A DNA stretch of 64,000 nucleotides, taken from contig NZ_JABUHN010000001.1 of assembly GCF_013328815.1 (NCBI RefSeq), positions 248,001 through 312,000 on the forward strand, given 5' to 3'. Below are positions 8,156 to 17,052 of this stretch, piece after piece. Origin of the DNA: Tabrizicola fusiformis (GTDB taxonomy: Bacteria; Pseudomonadota; Alphaproteobacteria; Rhodobacterales; Rhodobacteraceae). The notes beneath the pieces are model-generated. The model ran no database searches and was not told where the DNA came from. It saw only the letters and a list, made by a program, of their open reading frames with translations. Position numbers and translations under genes: made by a program. The number at the start of each line of letters is the position of its first letter. Position 1 is the stretch's first letter.

Positions 8156-9421
8156 ATGAACCTGCAACTGTCCTGGGTGCCGGGCGCCAACCGGCCCGAC
8201 GGGGATTTCCCGCTGAACAACCTGCCCTGCGGCGTCTTCTCCCGCGCCGGCGAAGAGCCGCGCTGCGGCATGGCGATCGGCGATTTCGTGCTGGACGTTG
8301 CGGCGCTTGAGGAAGAGGGCCTGCTGGTTCTGGACGGCGGACCTCTGCTGGACGTGCCGTTCTGGAACGAGGTCATGGAGGTAGGGCCGGCGGTCTGGGC
8401 TGCGTTGCGGGCGCGGGTCGCAGAATTTCTGAACGAAGGTTCACAATTCCGCGCGCAGGTCGAACCGCATCTGGTGCCGCTGGCCGATGTGGCGCTGCAT
8501 ATGCCCTTGCTGGTTTCGGAATATACCGATTTCTATGCCGGACGAAACCACGCCCAGAATGTCGGAACCATGTTCCGTGGCGCTGAAAATGCCTTGCCAC
8601 CCAATTGGTTGCATATCCCCATTGGTTATAATGGCCGCGCCTCGTCGGTGGTGGTTTCAGGCACCCCGGTTCGCCGCCCCTGGGGGCAGGTCAAGGGTCC
8701 GGACCATGCTGTGCCTGCGTTCCAACCCTCGCGCCGCTTTGATATCGAGCTGGAATTGGGCGCCGTTGTGGGACAGGCTTCGACCCATGGCCATCCGGTG
8801 ACCGTGGATGAAGCCGAAGCGATGATTTTCGGCTATGTCTTGCTGAACGATTGGTCGGCACGCGACATTCAGGCTTGGGAGTATCAGCCGCTCGGCCCGT
8901 TTCAGGCCAAGGCAACGGCCACCAGCATCAGCCCCTGGATCGTGATGTCTGCGGCGCTGGAGCCGTTCCGCACCTCTACCCCGGCGCGCGAGGTGCCGCT
9001 GCTGCCCTATCTGCATGAACCGCGTCCGATGCTGTATGACATCGCGCTGGAGGTCGCCCTGACCCCGGAGGGAGGGCGGGAAACCGTGATCAGCCGCACC
9101 AATTATGCGGAAATGTATTACTCTGCGCCGCAGCAACTGGCCCACCATACCACCAGCGGCTGCGCGATGACGGTCGGTGACCTGCTTGGTTCGGGCACGA
9201 TTTCGGGCGCTGCAAAAGATGCACGCGGCAGCCTTCTGGAACTGAGCTGGGGGGGCAAAGAGCCCTTCGCCATCGACGGCGGCACCCGCAGTTTCATCGA
9301 AGACAATGACACGCTGACCCTGCGCGGACATGCGCAGGGCAAGGGATATCGGATCGGGTTCGGCGCGTGCCGGGGGCAGGTGCTTCCCGCGTTGGCCGAC
9401 CCATATGCACGGGGGAAGTGA
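8156..9421 (+). CDS. fahA: Fumarylacetoacetase
   Basis: 421 residues, starting after a strong AGGAGG. It hydrolyses fumarylacetoacetate to fumarate and acetoacetate, the last step of the homogentisate route. Family motifs are present: SEYTDFYAGRNHAQNVG (metal Asp and active-site His region), IGYNGRASSVVVSG, FDIELELGAVVG with the two metal-binding Glu residues, and LLNDWSARDIQAWEY with the third metal Asp. The length matches the full-size two-domain enzyme rather than the short FAH-fold hydrolases. The stop overlaps the start of the next gene by one base. Confidence 0.96.
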   Translation: MNLQLSWVPGANRPDGDFPLNNLPCGVFSRAGEEPRCGMAIGDFVLDVAALEEEGLLVLDGGPLLDVPFWNEVMEVGPAVWAALRARVAEFLNEGSQFRAQVEPHLVPLADVALHMPLLVSEYTDFYAGRNHAQNVGTMFRGAENALPPNWLHIPIGYNGRASSVVVSGTPVRRPWGQVKGPDHAVPAFQPSRRFDIELELGAVVGQASTHGHPVTVDEAEAMIFGYVLLNDWSARDIQAWEYQPLGPFQAKATATSISPWIVMSAALEPFRTSTPAREVPLLPYLHEPRPMLYDIALEVALTPEGGRETVISRTNYAEMYYSAPQQLAHHTTSGCAMTVGDLLGSGTISGAAKDARGSLLELSWGGKEPFAIDGGTRSFIEDNDTLTLRGHAQGKGYRIGFGACRGQVLPALADPYARGK

Positions 9422-10371
9422 TGGCAAAGGCATTCGCATCGCAAGGCGATCTGGGCGAGAAAAAGACGAGTTTCACCGAAATCGGCCCCGGGCTTTACGC
9501 CTTCACCGCCGAGGGTGATCCGAACACCGGCGTCATCATCGGCGATGATTCGGTGATGGTGGTCGAGGCGCAGGCGACGCCGCGGCTGGCCCGCAAGGTG
9601 ATCGACTGCATTCGGCAGGTAACGGACAAACCGATAACGCATGTGGTGCTGACCCATTATCACGCTGTGCGGGTTCTGGGCGCAAGTGCCTATGGTGCAA
9701 GGGAAATCATCATGTCCGACGCCGCCCGCGGCATGGTGGAAGAGCGCGGTGCCGAGGATTGGGCCTCCGAATTCGGCCGCTTTCCGCGGCTGTTTCAGGG
9801 CCATGAAGAAATCCCGGGTCTGACCTTTCCGACCACCACGTTCAGCGACAGCATGACGGTCTATCTTGGCAAGCGCCGGGTTGAAATCATGCATCTTGGT
9901 CGCGCGCACACGGCGGGCGACGCGGTGGTCTGGGTGCCGGATTCCGAGGTGATGTTCACCGGCGACATCGTGGAATATCACTCTGCCTGCTATTGCGGCG
10001 ATGGCCATTTTGCCGATTGGGGTGGCACGCTGCAGGCGATTGCCGATTTCGACCCGGTGGCAATTGCGCCCGGTCGCGGCGACGCGCTTCTGGGCCGCGA
10101 CATGGTGGCACGCGCGCTTGAGGCGACCGCGGATTTCGTTGACAGCACCTATCGCCCGGTGGCGCGCGTTGTGGCGCGCGGCGGCAGTCTGAAAGAAGCT
10201 TGGGACGCGGTGCGCGCGGCCTGTGATCCCAAGTTCAGGGACTTTGCGATCTACGAACATTGCCTGCCGTTCAATGTCGCCCGCGCCTATGACGAAGCGC
10301 GCGGCATCGACCATCCGCGCATCTGGACCGCAGAGCGGGACCGCGAAATGTGGGCTGCCTTGCAGGGTTGA
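9421..10371 (+). CDS. MBL-fold protein with altered metal motif, homogentisate operon
   Basis: 316 residues. The fold is recognisable from VIIGDDSVMVVEAQATP, THVVLTHYHAVRVLG, GRAHTAGDAVVWVP and MFTGDIVEYHS. The usual HxHxDH metal-1/metal-2 motif is HYHAVR at 79-84, so the Asp and last His are Val83 and Arg84. The downstream His (GRAHTAGD) and Asp (FTGDIV) are kept. The protein may therefore hold one metal, or none. It is translationally coupled to fahA (TGATG) and precedes a flavin hydroxylase, so a role in the same aromatic pathway is likely, but the reaction is unknown. Confidence 0.88.
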   Translation: MAKAFASQGDLGEKKTSFTEIGPGLYAFTAEGDPNTGVIIGDDSVMVVEAQATPRLARKVIDCIRQVTDKPITHVVLTHYHAVRVLGASAYGAREIIMSDAARGMVEERGAEDWASEFGRFPRLFQGHEEIPGLTFPTTTFSDSMTVYLGKRRVEIMHLGRAHTAGDAVVWVPDSEVMFTGDIVEYHSACYCGDGHFADWGGTLQAIADFDPVAIAPGRGDALLGRDMVARALEATADFVDSTYRPVARVVARGGSLKEAWDAVRAACDPKFRDFAIYEHCLPFNVARAYDEARGIDHPRIWTAERDREMWAALQG

Positions 10372-10401
10372 ATACCGGATATTGTGGCTCGGGGAGGGGT
10401 C

Positions 10402-11949
10402 ATGCCTTACGATTACAAGCCGTTCGCCTATACGCCGCCGCCCGGGCTGACCGGGGCCGAGCCGCGCCATAAGGTAGCGATTGTCGGTGCCGGGCCGATC
10501 GGCCTGGCTATGGCGATCGAACTTGCCAACCATGGCGTTTCCGCGGTCGTTCTGGACGACAATAATGTGGTCTCTGTGGGCAGCCGGGCAATTTGCTGGT
10601 CCAAGCGCAGCCTTGAAATTCTGGATCGGCTGGGTGTTGGTGAACGATCGGTCACAAAAGGCGTGACGTGGAAGGTCGGCCGGACCTTTCACCGCGAGGC
10701 GGAGGTGTTCAACTTTGATCTGCTGCCGGAGGACGGGCACAAGATGCCGGCCTTTGTGAACCTCCAGCAATATTATGTCGAAGAATATCTGGTCGAGCGG
10801 GCGCAGGAAGTCGGCACTGATTTACGCTGGAAAAACAAGGTTGTGGCGGTTGATCGCCATGCCCGGCACGCGGTTTTGACGGTGCAGACGCCGGATGGTG
10901 ACTATCAGCTTGAAGCGGATTGGGTGATCGCCTGCGATGGCGCGCGCAGCCCGATCCGCGCCATGCTGGGACTGGAATTCGAGGGGGAATTGTTCGAGGA
11001 ACGCTTCCTGATCGCGGATATCAGGATGCAGGCCGATTTTCCAAGTGAACGATTGTTCTGGTTTGAGCCGAGCTTTCATGCCGGCCAGTCGGCCCTGCTG
11101 CACAAGCAGCCCGATGCCATCTATCGCATTGATCTGCAACTGGGCTGGGACAGCGACCCCGAGCAGGAGCGGTTGCCCGAACGGATCATTCCCCGCATTC
11201 AGAAGGTGGTGGGACACGGCGATTTCACGCTGGACTGGACTTCAATCTACACCTTCCAATGCCGGCGGCTGCGCAGTTTTGTGCATGGGCCGGTGCTGTT
11301 TGCGGGGGATTCTGCCCATGTCGTCAGCCCTTTCGGTGCCCGCGGTGGCAATGGCGGGCTGGGCGATGTCGATGCATTGGGCTGGCGTCTTGCCGCGGTG
11401 GTAAAGGGAGAGAGGCCGGCATCGGTACTTGCCGGTTATGATCGTGAACGGGTGTTCGGAACGGATGAGAACCTGCTGAACTCGTCACGCTCGACCCGGT
11501 TCATGTCGCCGGGGGATGGGGTGGAGCGATTGTTCCGCGATGCCGTTCTGCATCTGGCAAGCCGAGCCGACTTTGCACGACCGATGGTAAATTCCGGGCG
11601 GTTGTCAAAGCCTTGCGTCTATCCGCTGTCGGCGCCGGATGATGTCGCCTTGCCGGAGGGCAGCCGCCCCGGCGCTGTGGCTCCCGACGCGCCTCTGGGT
11701 CAGGGCTGGCTGACAGAGGCGCTGGGACGGGATTTTTGTCTGCTGGTTTTGGGTCAGGAAGCACCCGCAGGCACCGGCCTGCGCGTTCTGTCGCCCGATG
11801 TCACCGATCCGTTGCGTCAGCGCTATCTGGGGCAGGCGGCAGCGGCGACCTATTTGATCCGGCCCGATCAGGTGGTCGCGGCGCGGTGGGTGAATCCCGA
11901 TGCAGCGGGGATCAGGGCCGCGGTCGAAGCGGCGTGGGAGGGCCTGTGA
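10402..11949 (+). CDS. FAD-dependent aromatic hydroxylase (3-hydroxyphenylacetate 6-hydroxylase-like)
   Basis: 515 residues from MPYDYKPF behind a GGGGAGGGG ribosome site. It is a group A flavoprotein monooxygenase: the FAD dinucleotide-binding motif VAIVGAGPIGLAMAIEL is at 25-41, and the second FAD motif FAGDSAHVVSPFGARGGN has Gly302-Asp303. It ends in a thioredoxin-like C-terminal domain of the MhpA/PheA type. The next gene, overlapping by one base, encodes a 63-residue DUF2783 peptide. This arrangement resembles MhaA/MhaB of Pseudomonas putida, a flavoprotein plus small coupling protein that makes homogentisate from 3-hydroxyphenylacetate. The position inside the hmgA operon supports that function; the substrate is inferred. 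Confidence 0.85.
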   Translation: MPYDYKPFAYTPPPGLTGAEPRHKVAIVGAGPIGLAMAIELANHGVSAVVLDDNNVVSVGSRAICWSKRSLEILDRLGVGERSVTKGVTWKVGRTFHREAEVFNFDLLPEDGHKMPAFVNLQQYYVEEYLVERAQEVGTDLRWKNKVVAVDRHARHAVLTVQTPDGDYQLEADWVIACDGARSPIRAMLGLEFEGELFEERFLIADIRMQADFPSERLFWFEPSFHAGQSALLHKQPDAIYRIDLQLGWDSDPEQERLPERIIPRIQKVVGHGDFTLDWTSIYTFQCRRLRSFVHGPVLFAGDSAHVVSPFGARGGNGGLGDVDALGWRLAAVVKGERPASVLAGYDRERVFGTDENLLNSSRSTRFMSPGDGVERLFRDAVLHLASRADFARPMVNSGRLSKPCVYPLSAPDDVALPEGSRPGAVAPDAPLGQGWLTEALGRDFCLLVLGQEAPAGTGLRVLSPDVTDPLRQRYLGQAAAATYLIRPDQVVAARWVNPDAAGIRAAVEAAWEGL

Positions 11950-12140
11950 TGGCATTGATGACCACCCCGAACATTTCGGACGCGGATGGGTTTTATGCGG
12001 CACTTCTGGCCGCGCACAAGGGCTTGAGCGAGGCCGAAAGCCATGCAATGAACGCCCGTTTGGTTTTGGTTCTGGCCAATCACATCGGCGATGCCACCGT
12101 GCTGCAACAGGCGCTGGCACTGGCGCGTGAAGGCGCTTAG
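11949..12140 (+). CDS. DUF2783 small protein, possible coupling subunit of the flavin hydroxylase
   Basis: 63 residues, MALMTTPNISDADGFYAALL onward, with the DUF2783 core LSEAESHAMNARLVLVLANH followed by IGDATVLQQALALA. The ATG shares one base with the stop of the hydroxylase gene. Predicted to be all helical, with no signal peptide or cysteine. In the MhaAB system of Pseudomonas a peptide of similar size is required for productive hydroxylation; equivalence is inferred from position and size. Its stop codon overlaps the stop of the convergent phosphatase gene. Confidence 0.8.
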   Translation: MALMTTPNISDADGFYAALLAAHKGLSEAESHAMNARLVLVLANHIGDATVLQQALALAREGA

Positions 12141-12865
12141 GGGCGCAGCGGCAAGCGGCCCTCAGCCGTGATCTGGAACACCTCGCGCCCTTCCAGAACG
12201 ATGGCCGAAAGGGGGCCGCCATAGGCGACCGAGCTGTCGATATTCACCCGGTTGCCATAATGCGTGGGCCGGTCGATGGCAGTATGACCATGCACCACCA
12301 ACACGCCATGATCGCGGGTATCCTCAAGAAAATCCTTGCGAATCCAGACCAGATCCGTCTCAGTTTGCGCGCTCAGTGCAACACCGGGGCGGATGCCGGC
12401 ATGAACGAACACGACCTCGCCGCGCTGATACAGGCCGGGCCGCTGTTCAAGAAAGCGGCGGTGTTCGGCGGGCACCTCGGCCACGGCATCCAGATGAACC
12501 GGCGCAATGGGGCGGTCTGCCGGATGGGCGACGCCATAAGAGGCCAGCGTTTCTGCCCCGCCGATGCGCGGATGCAGCCATGACAGATCGGAGCGCAGGC
12601 CGGGGTCGGGCCGGGCCGGATCGTCGAGGAAATATGTGAACAGGCGGTCATGATTGCCCTTCAGCACGATCCAGTCGCGCCCTTCGGCAATGCCGTTCCG
12701 CAGGTATTCCACCACGCCGCGGCTGTCGGGACCGCGGTCCACCAGATCGCCGACATGCACAATGGGGGCCGCGCCATGCTGCGCCATATCCGCCGCAATG
12801 AGCGTGTGCAGCGCCAGAAGCTTGTCGAGATGGCCGTGGATGTCGCCGATGGCATAGGTCCGCAT
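12137..12865 (-). CDS. Metallophosphoesterase (ApaH/PP2A-like protein phosphatase family)
   Basis: 242 residues from MRTYAIGDIHGH. The dimetal phosphoesterase signatures are complete: GDIHGH at 7-12, GDLVDRGPDSRG at 39-50 and GNHD at 70-73, with later His motifs VFVHAG and VVHGHT. Proteins of this group dephosphorylate serine/threonine phosphoproteins or diadenosine polyphosphates; the sequence does not decide between them. The gene is convergent with the homogentisate operon and overlaps its last stop by 3 bases. It lies downstream of serA but behind a clear terminator, so it probably has its own promoter. Confidence 0.9.
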   Translation of the reverse strand: MRTYAIGDIHGHLDKLLALHTLIAADMAQHGAAPIVHVGDLVDRGPDSRGVVEYLRNGIAEGRDWIVLKGNHDRLFTYFLDDPARPDPGLRSDLSWLHPRIGGAETLASYGVAHPADRPIAPVHLDAVAEVPAEHRRFLEQRPGLYQRGEVVFVHAGIRPGVALSAQTETDLVWIRKDFLEDTRDHGVLVVHGHTAIDRPTHYGNRVNIDSSVAYGGPLSAIVLEGREVFQITAEGRLPLRP

Positions 12866-12931
12866 GGGTGCCCCCCTTTTGCTGCCACCATATCGCCGCA
12901 GCGCGGCAAGGGCCATGGCCGAAAACAGAAA

Positions 12932-12953
12932 GGGCGCCGGTTTCCCGGCGCCC
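12932..12953 (-). terminator. Rho-independent terminator of serA
   Basis: On the minus strand a 9-bp stem GGGCGCCGG/CCGGCGCCC with a GAAA tetraloop is followed by a T-rich tail (TTTCTGTTTTC). It starts seven bases after the serA stop. Confidence 0.85.
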
Positions 12954-12959
12954 CCGAAC

Positions 12960-14555
12960 TCAGGCCACTTCGAATTGCAGCGGCTTGACCTGTTGGAACA
13001 TGCCGGTCGACTCCAGCGTCTCGACCACCTTCGGATCAATCGCCTGATCCAGATAGAGCAGCGCAATTGCATCTTGTCCCACACCGGAACGGCCAAGGGT
13101 GAAGTTGGCGATGTTCACGCCATTCTTGCCCATGGTCATCCCCAGAAGGCCGATGATGCCCGGCACGTCTTCGTTGGTGGTGTAAAGCATATGGGCGCCG
13201 ACCTCGGCGTCGATGTTGATGCCCTTGATCTGGATGAAACGCGGCTTGCCATCGGCAAAGCAGGTGCCCGCCACCGAACGCTCGCGCTTTTCGGTGACCA
13301 TGGTGACCTTGATATAAGCATCAAAGGCGCCCGATTTGTCCTGCCGCGTGGTCGAAACCTGAATGCCGCGCTCTTTGGCCACGATCGGGGCGGATACCAG
13401 GTTCACATCCGGGTTCGACGCCTTCATCACCCCGGCAATCACCGCCTGATTCAGCGCGGCAAGGTTCATCGTGGTCACGCTGCCATCGTAAAGGATGTTG
13501 ATGGCCTTGATCGGCTCATCCGTCATCTGGCCGATGAAGGCGCCCAGATGGCTGGCCAGCTTGATCCAGGGGCCCATCACGGCGGCCTCTTCGGCGGTGA
13601 CATTGGGCATGTTCAGCGCGTTCTGCACGGCGCCTGACAACAGATAATCCGACATCTGCTCGGCCACCTGCAGCGCCACGTTTTCCTGCGCTTCGGTGGT
13701 GGCTGCGCCCAGATGCGGGGTGCTGACGACATTGGGCAGGTTGAACAGCGGGTTTTCGGTAGCCGGCTCCACCTCGAACACATCCAGCGCCGCCCCGGCG
13801 ACATGGCCCGATTCCAGCGCCTCTTTCAGCGCGACCTCGTCGATCAGACCACCGCGGGCGCAGTTGATGATGCGCACGCCCTTCTTGGTCTTGGCCAGAT
13901 TCTCACGGCTCAGGATGTTGCGGGTCTTGTCGGTCAGCGGCACATGCAGGGTGATGAAATCGGCACGCGCCAGCAGCTCTTCCAGCTCGACCTTATGCAC
14001 GCCCAGCGCCTTGGCCCGTTCGTCCGACAGGAAGGGGTCATAGGCGATGACCTTCATCTTCAGCCCGACGGCGCGGTCACAGACGATGCCGCCAATATTG
14101 CCGGCACCGATCACGCCAAGGGTCTTGTTGAACAACTCCACCCCCATGAAGCGCGACTTTTCCCATTTGCCCGCATGGGTGGAGGCATTGGCCTCGGGGA
14201 TTTGCCGGGCAACGGCGAACATCATGGCGATGGCATGTTCGGCAGTGGTGATCGAATTGCCGAAGGGCGTGTTCATCACGATCACGCCGTTTTTCGAGGC
14301 GGCGGGAATATCGACATTGTCCACACCGATCCCGGCCCGGCCCACCACCTTGAGGCTGGTGGCCTTCTCCAGCAGGTTCGCGGTGACCTTGGTCGCCGAG
14401 CGGATGGCAAGGCCGTCATACTGACCGATGATTTCGGCCAGCTTTTCCTTGTCCTTGCCAAGCTTCGGCATGTAATCGACCTCAATCCCGCGGTCGCGGA
14501 AGATCTGGACGGCGGTTTCGGAGAGTTCGTCGGAAACGAGAACGCGGGGGGCCAT
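12960..14555 (-). CDS. serA: D-3-phosphoglycerate dehydrogenase
   Basis: 531 residues from MAPRVLVSDEL. This start has GGAG six bases upstream, and an in-frame ATG four codons earlier has none. It oxidises 3-phosphoglycerate to 3-phosphohydroxypyruvate with NAD, the first step of serine synthesis. The order is: substrate domain, NAD domain with GVIGAGNIGGIV and the catalytic Arg/Glu/His set (NCARGGLID, GAALDVFEVEP, STPHLGAATTEAQ), an allosteric intervening domain, and a C-terminal ACT domain with EDVPGIIGLLGMTMGKNGVN. The long form with an ACT domain is usual in this group. serC lies upstream on the same strand. Confidence 0.97.
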   Translation of the reverse strand: MAPRVLVSDELSETAVQIFRDRGIEVDYMPKLGKDKEKLAEIIGQYDGLAIRSATKVTANLLEKATSLKVVGRAGIGVDNVDIPAASKNGVIVMNTPFGNSITTAEHAIAMMFAVARQIPEANASTHAGKWEKSRFMGVELFNKTLGVIGAGNIGGIVCDRAVGLKMKVIAYDPFLSDERAKALGVHKVELEELLARADFITLHVPLTDKTRNILSRENLAKTKKGVRIINCARGGLIDEVALKEALESGHVAGAALDVFEVEPATENPLFNLPNVVSTPHLGAATTEAQENVALQVAEQMSDYLLSGAVQNALNMPNVTAEEAAVMGPWIKLASHLGAFIGQMTDEPIKAINILYDGSVTTMNLAALNQAVIAGVMKASNPDVNLVSAPIVAKERGIQVSTTRQDKSGAFDAYIKVTMVTEKRERSVAGTCFADGKPRFIQIKGINIDAEVGAHMLYTTNEDVPGIIGLLGMTMGKNGVNIANFTLGRSGVGQDAIALLYLDQAIDPKVVETLESTGMFQQVKPLQFEVA

Positions 14556-14582
14556 GAGGGACTCCATATGTTTGGGGGGTGA

Positions 14583-14634
14583 GTCGGGGTGAACCCCGAC
14601 CTACGTAGGCCGGGGCTTGGCCCGACCCTGCATC
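14583..14634. repeat. Hairpin-rich intergenic repeat between serC and serA
   Basis: GTCGGGG and CCCCGAC (14583-14589, 14594-14600) form a 7-bp stem with a 4-base loop. It is followed by the palindrome CCTACGTAGG and a second GC-rich dyad, GGTCGGGCC with its imperfect partner. The dense symmetry in a short gap suggests a REP-like element or attenuator between the two serine genes. Only one copy is in the window. Confidence 0.5.
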
Positions 14635-15783
14635 TCAGACCTGAGCGGCGAGCTCCGCTTCGAAGGCATGGGCGATCCACGGCATCAGCGCCGCGACATC
14701 GGCGGTTTCCACCGTCGAGCCGCACCAGATCCGCAAGCCCGCCGGGGCATCGCGGTAGGCGCCGATATCATAGGCGACCCCGGCCTTTTCCAGCCGCTTG
14801 GCCACAGCCTTGGCGAAAGCCTCGCCATCCTTGATCCGGTCATCGGCGAATTTCAGGCAGACCGAGGTTGTCGAGGCAATCGCGGGCGTCTCGGCCAGGT
14901 TCTGCAGCCAGGGATTGGCGGCGCAGAAATCCCAGACCACCTGGGCATTGGCCTTGGCCCGGGCGACGAGGCCGGGCAGACCGCCCACCGATTTCGCCCA
15001 TTTCAGCGAGACGAGATAATCCTCCACCGCCAGCATAGAGGGGGTGTTGATCGTCTCGCCGACGAAAATACCTTCGGAAACCTTGCCCTTGGCGGTCAGC
15101 CGGAAAATCTTCGGCAGCGGCCATGCGGGCGTATAGCTTTCCAGCCGTTCCACCGCGCGGGGGCTGAGGATCAGCATGCCATGCGCGCCCTCGCCGCCCA
15201 GCACCTTTTGCCAGGAGAAGGTCACGACATCCAGCTTGGCCCAGTCCATTTCCATGGCAAAGGCCGAAGAGGTGGCGTCGCAGATGGTCAGACCCTTGCG
15301 GTCGGCCGGAATGGCATCGGCATTCGGCACCCGGCAGCCCGAGGTGGTGCCGTTCCAGGTGAAGACCACATCCTTGTCGAAATCGACCGTCGCCAGATCG
15401 ACGATCTGCCCATAGGGCGCCTTCCTGACGGTGGCATCCAGCTTGAGCTGCTTGACCACATCGGTCACCCAGCCTTCGCCAAAGCTTTCCCAAGCCAGCA
15501 TCTCAACCGGCCGGGCGCCCAAAAGCGACCACATCGCCATTTCGACGGCGCCGGTATCAGAGCCGGGGACGATGCCGATGCGGTAATCGGCGGGCACGCC
15601 CAGAATCTCGCGGGTGAGGTCAATCGCCTCTTTCAGCTTGGCCTTGCCGACAGCGGCACGGTGCGAGCGACCAAGCGGCGCATCGACAAGCATATCAAGG
15701 GAATAACCGGGAATCTTGGCGCAGGGGCCAGAGGAGAAACGCGGATTGGCCGGGCGCGTTGCCGGGGCGATCAGATCAGCCAT
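14635..15783 (-). CDS. serC: Phosphoserine aminotransferase
   Basis: 382 residues from [20 protein letters not shown], with a GGAAGGA ribosome site. It transfers the amino group of glutamate to 3-phosphohydroxypyruvate to give O-phosphoserine, using pyridoxal phosphate. Visible features are [13 protein letters not shown] at the N-terminus, the helix [20 protein letters not shown] and the PLP lysine region [15 protein letters not shown]. The length and N-terminus match the alphaproteobacterial, archaeal-like subgroup of SerC. The frame remains open far upstream, but that extension lies over the divergent serB gene and is not real. It forms a divergent pair with serB and a tandem pair with serA. 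Confidence 0.95.
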   Translation of the reverse strand: MADLIAPATRPANPRFSSGPCAKIPGYSLDMLVDAPLGRSHRAAVGKAKLKEAIDLTREILGVPADYRIGIVPGSDTGAVEMAMWSLLGARPVEMLAWESFGEGWVTDVVKQLKLDATVRKAPYGQIVDLATVDFDKDVVFTWNGTTSGCRVPNADAIPADRKGLTICDATSSAFAMEMDWAKLDVVTFSWQKVLGGEGAHGMLILSPRAVERLESYTPAWPLPKIFRLTAKGKVSEGIFVGETINTPSMLAVEDYLVSLKWAKSVGGLPGLVARAKANAQVVWDFCAANPWLQNLAETPAIASTTSVCLKFADDRIKDGEAFAKAVAKRLEKAGVAYDIGAYRDAPAGLRIWCGSTVETADVAALMPWIAHAFEAELAAQV

Positions 15784-15949
15784 GGTATCCTTCCAGATAA
15801 ATGCCCCCCGTTGGGGAGGGGTGTCCCGCCGCCGTGGATATGGGCCTTGCCGCACTGGCACAAGAGCCAAAATCACGCTAAAGCGCCGCATCACGCGCGA
15901 TTTGCGACGCGCCGCTCCACTATCGGAAACTTGCCCGGGAAACCCGCTC

Positions 15950-16825
15950 ATGTTCATCGCCACCCTGCTGACCAATCCCGACCGCCCGATCCTGGAACGG
16001 GTCACAGTGGAATCCTTGCGCAATGCCTGGGGGGGCGGCGATGCGCTCTGGCTCGATCCGGGGGTCGCTGCGGAGTTTCCGCTGGCCGCGATTCCCGCCA
16101 ACCGCTGGGAAGTCTGGGAAGCGCTACAGAGCCTTGGCGTCGATCTTGTGGTGCAGAAAGCCGAGGGGCGGCGGAAGAAATTGCTGCTGGCGGATATGGA
16201 TTCCACGATGATCCGGCAGGAATGCATCGACGAACTGGCGGATGAGGCCGGGGTCGGCGCCCGCGTCGCCGCGATTACGGCCCGGGCGATGAATGGCGAG
16301 CTGGATTTCGAGGCGGCGCTGCGAGAGCGGGTCGGGCTGCTGAAGGGCCTGCCGGTCTCGGTGATCGACCGGGTGATCCGCGACCGCATCACGCTGATGC
16401 CCGGGGGGCCGGTGCTGCTGGCGACGATGAAGGCCCATGGTGCCCATGCGGCGCTGGTCTCGGGCGGGTTCACCGCCTTCACCGGCGCCATCGCGGCGCG
16501 GCTGGGATTTGACGAAAACCGGGCCAATACGCTGTTGCAGGCGGGCGGGGCGCTGACCGGCGAAGTGGCCGATCCGATCTTGGGCAAGCAGGCCAAGGTC
16601 GATGCGCTGGAAGAGATCACCGCCCGGCTGGGCATCACAGAAGATGAGGTGCTGGCGGTGGGGGATGGCGCCAATGATCTGGGAATGCTGACCCGCGCCG
16701 GCGCCGGCGCGGCCCTGCATGCCAAGCCGGTGGTCGCCGCCCAATGCGATATCCGCATCAACCACGGCGACCTGACGGCGCTGTTGTTCCTGCAGGGCTA
16801 TGCGCGCGAAGAGTTCGTGATCTGA
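15950..16825 (+). CDS. serB: Phosphoserine phosphatase
   Basis: 291 residues from [14 protein letters not shown] short N-terminal regulatory domain (1-75) precedes a HAD phosphatase domain. The nucleophile motif [20 protein letters not shown] has Asp82 and Asp84; motif II is [11 protein letters not shown] and motif III is [11 protein letters not shown]. It removes phosphate from phosphoserine, the last step of serine synthesis. Together with serC and serA it completes the pathway in one 3.9-kb block. It is divergent from serC, with 166 bases between the starts, presumably holding both promoters. Confidence 0.96.
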   Translation: MFIATLLTNPDRPILERVTVESLRNAWGGGDALWLDPGVAAEFPLAAIPANRWEVWEALQSLGVDLVVQKAEGRRKKLLLADMDSTMIRQECIDELADEAGVGARVAAITARAMNGELDFEAALRERVGLLKGLPVSVIDRVIRDRITLMPGGPVLLATMKAHGAHAALVSGGFTAFTGAIAARLGFDENRANTLLQAGGALTGEVADPILGKQAKVDALEEITARLGITEDEVLAVGDGANDLGMLTRAGAGAALHAKPVVAAQCDIRINHGDLTALLFLQGYAREEFVI

Positions 16826-16845
16826 CGGACGGGGCCGCCTCGGGA

Positions 16846-17025
16846 GGCATCGAGCCCCCCGAGGCAGCGTTGCCACGGAAGACCGCCCTCTGGCTGCGCT
16901 TTGGCGGCGTCGGAAAAGGGCCTCCGGCGGGAGTATTTCAAAAAGGTGCAAACCAAAGTTCGCGGGCGGCGGCCGAACCCGCGCGCCCCTGCAACTGCAC
17001 CTTTTGAAATACTCCCGCCGGAGGC
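16846..17025. repeat. Dispersed intergenic repeat, copy 1, with 30-bp inverted arms
   Basis: It lies between convergent serB and dapB. The first block is GGCATCGAGCCC (16846-16857). From 16920 to 16950 the arm GCCTCCGGCGGGAGTATTTC, continuing AAAAAGGTGCA, pairs with 16996-17025 over 30 positions with a single bulged A. The 45-base loop holds a further CGCGGG/CCCGCG dyad. Similar blocks occur at 20053-20194 and 59039-59135. Here it probably works as a bidirectional terminator. Confidence 0.75.
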
Positions 17026-17052
17026 ATCGCGGTTAATGCCGGGCGTGCCGGG

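Noticed and set aside
14601-14609. CCTACGTAGG as a regulator operator of the serine genes
   Set aside because: It is embedded in several adjoining GC-rich dyads between a stop and the next start, which fits a repeat or attenuator better than a single operator.
14635-16761. Extended serC reading frame of over 700 codons
   Set aside because: The frame is open upstream of the real start by chance; the extension covers the divergent serB gene. The homologous start with a ribosome site is at 15783.
16920-17025. The long inverted repeat as ends of an insertion sequence
   Set aside because: The arms enclose only 45 bases with no transposase, there is no target duplication visible, and related blocks recur at gene ends. 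A terminator-type repeat explains it better.
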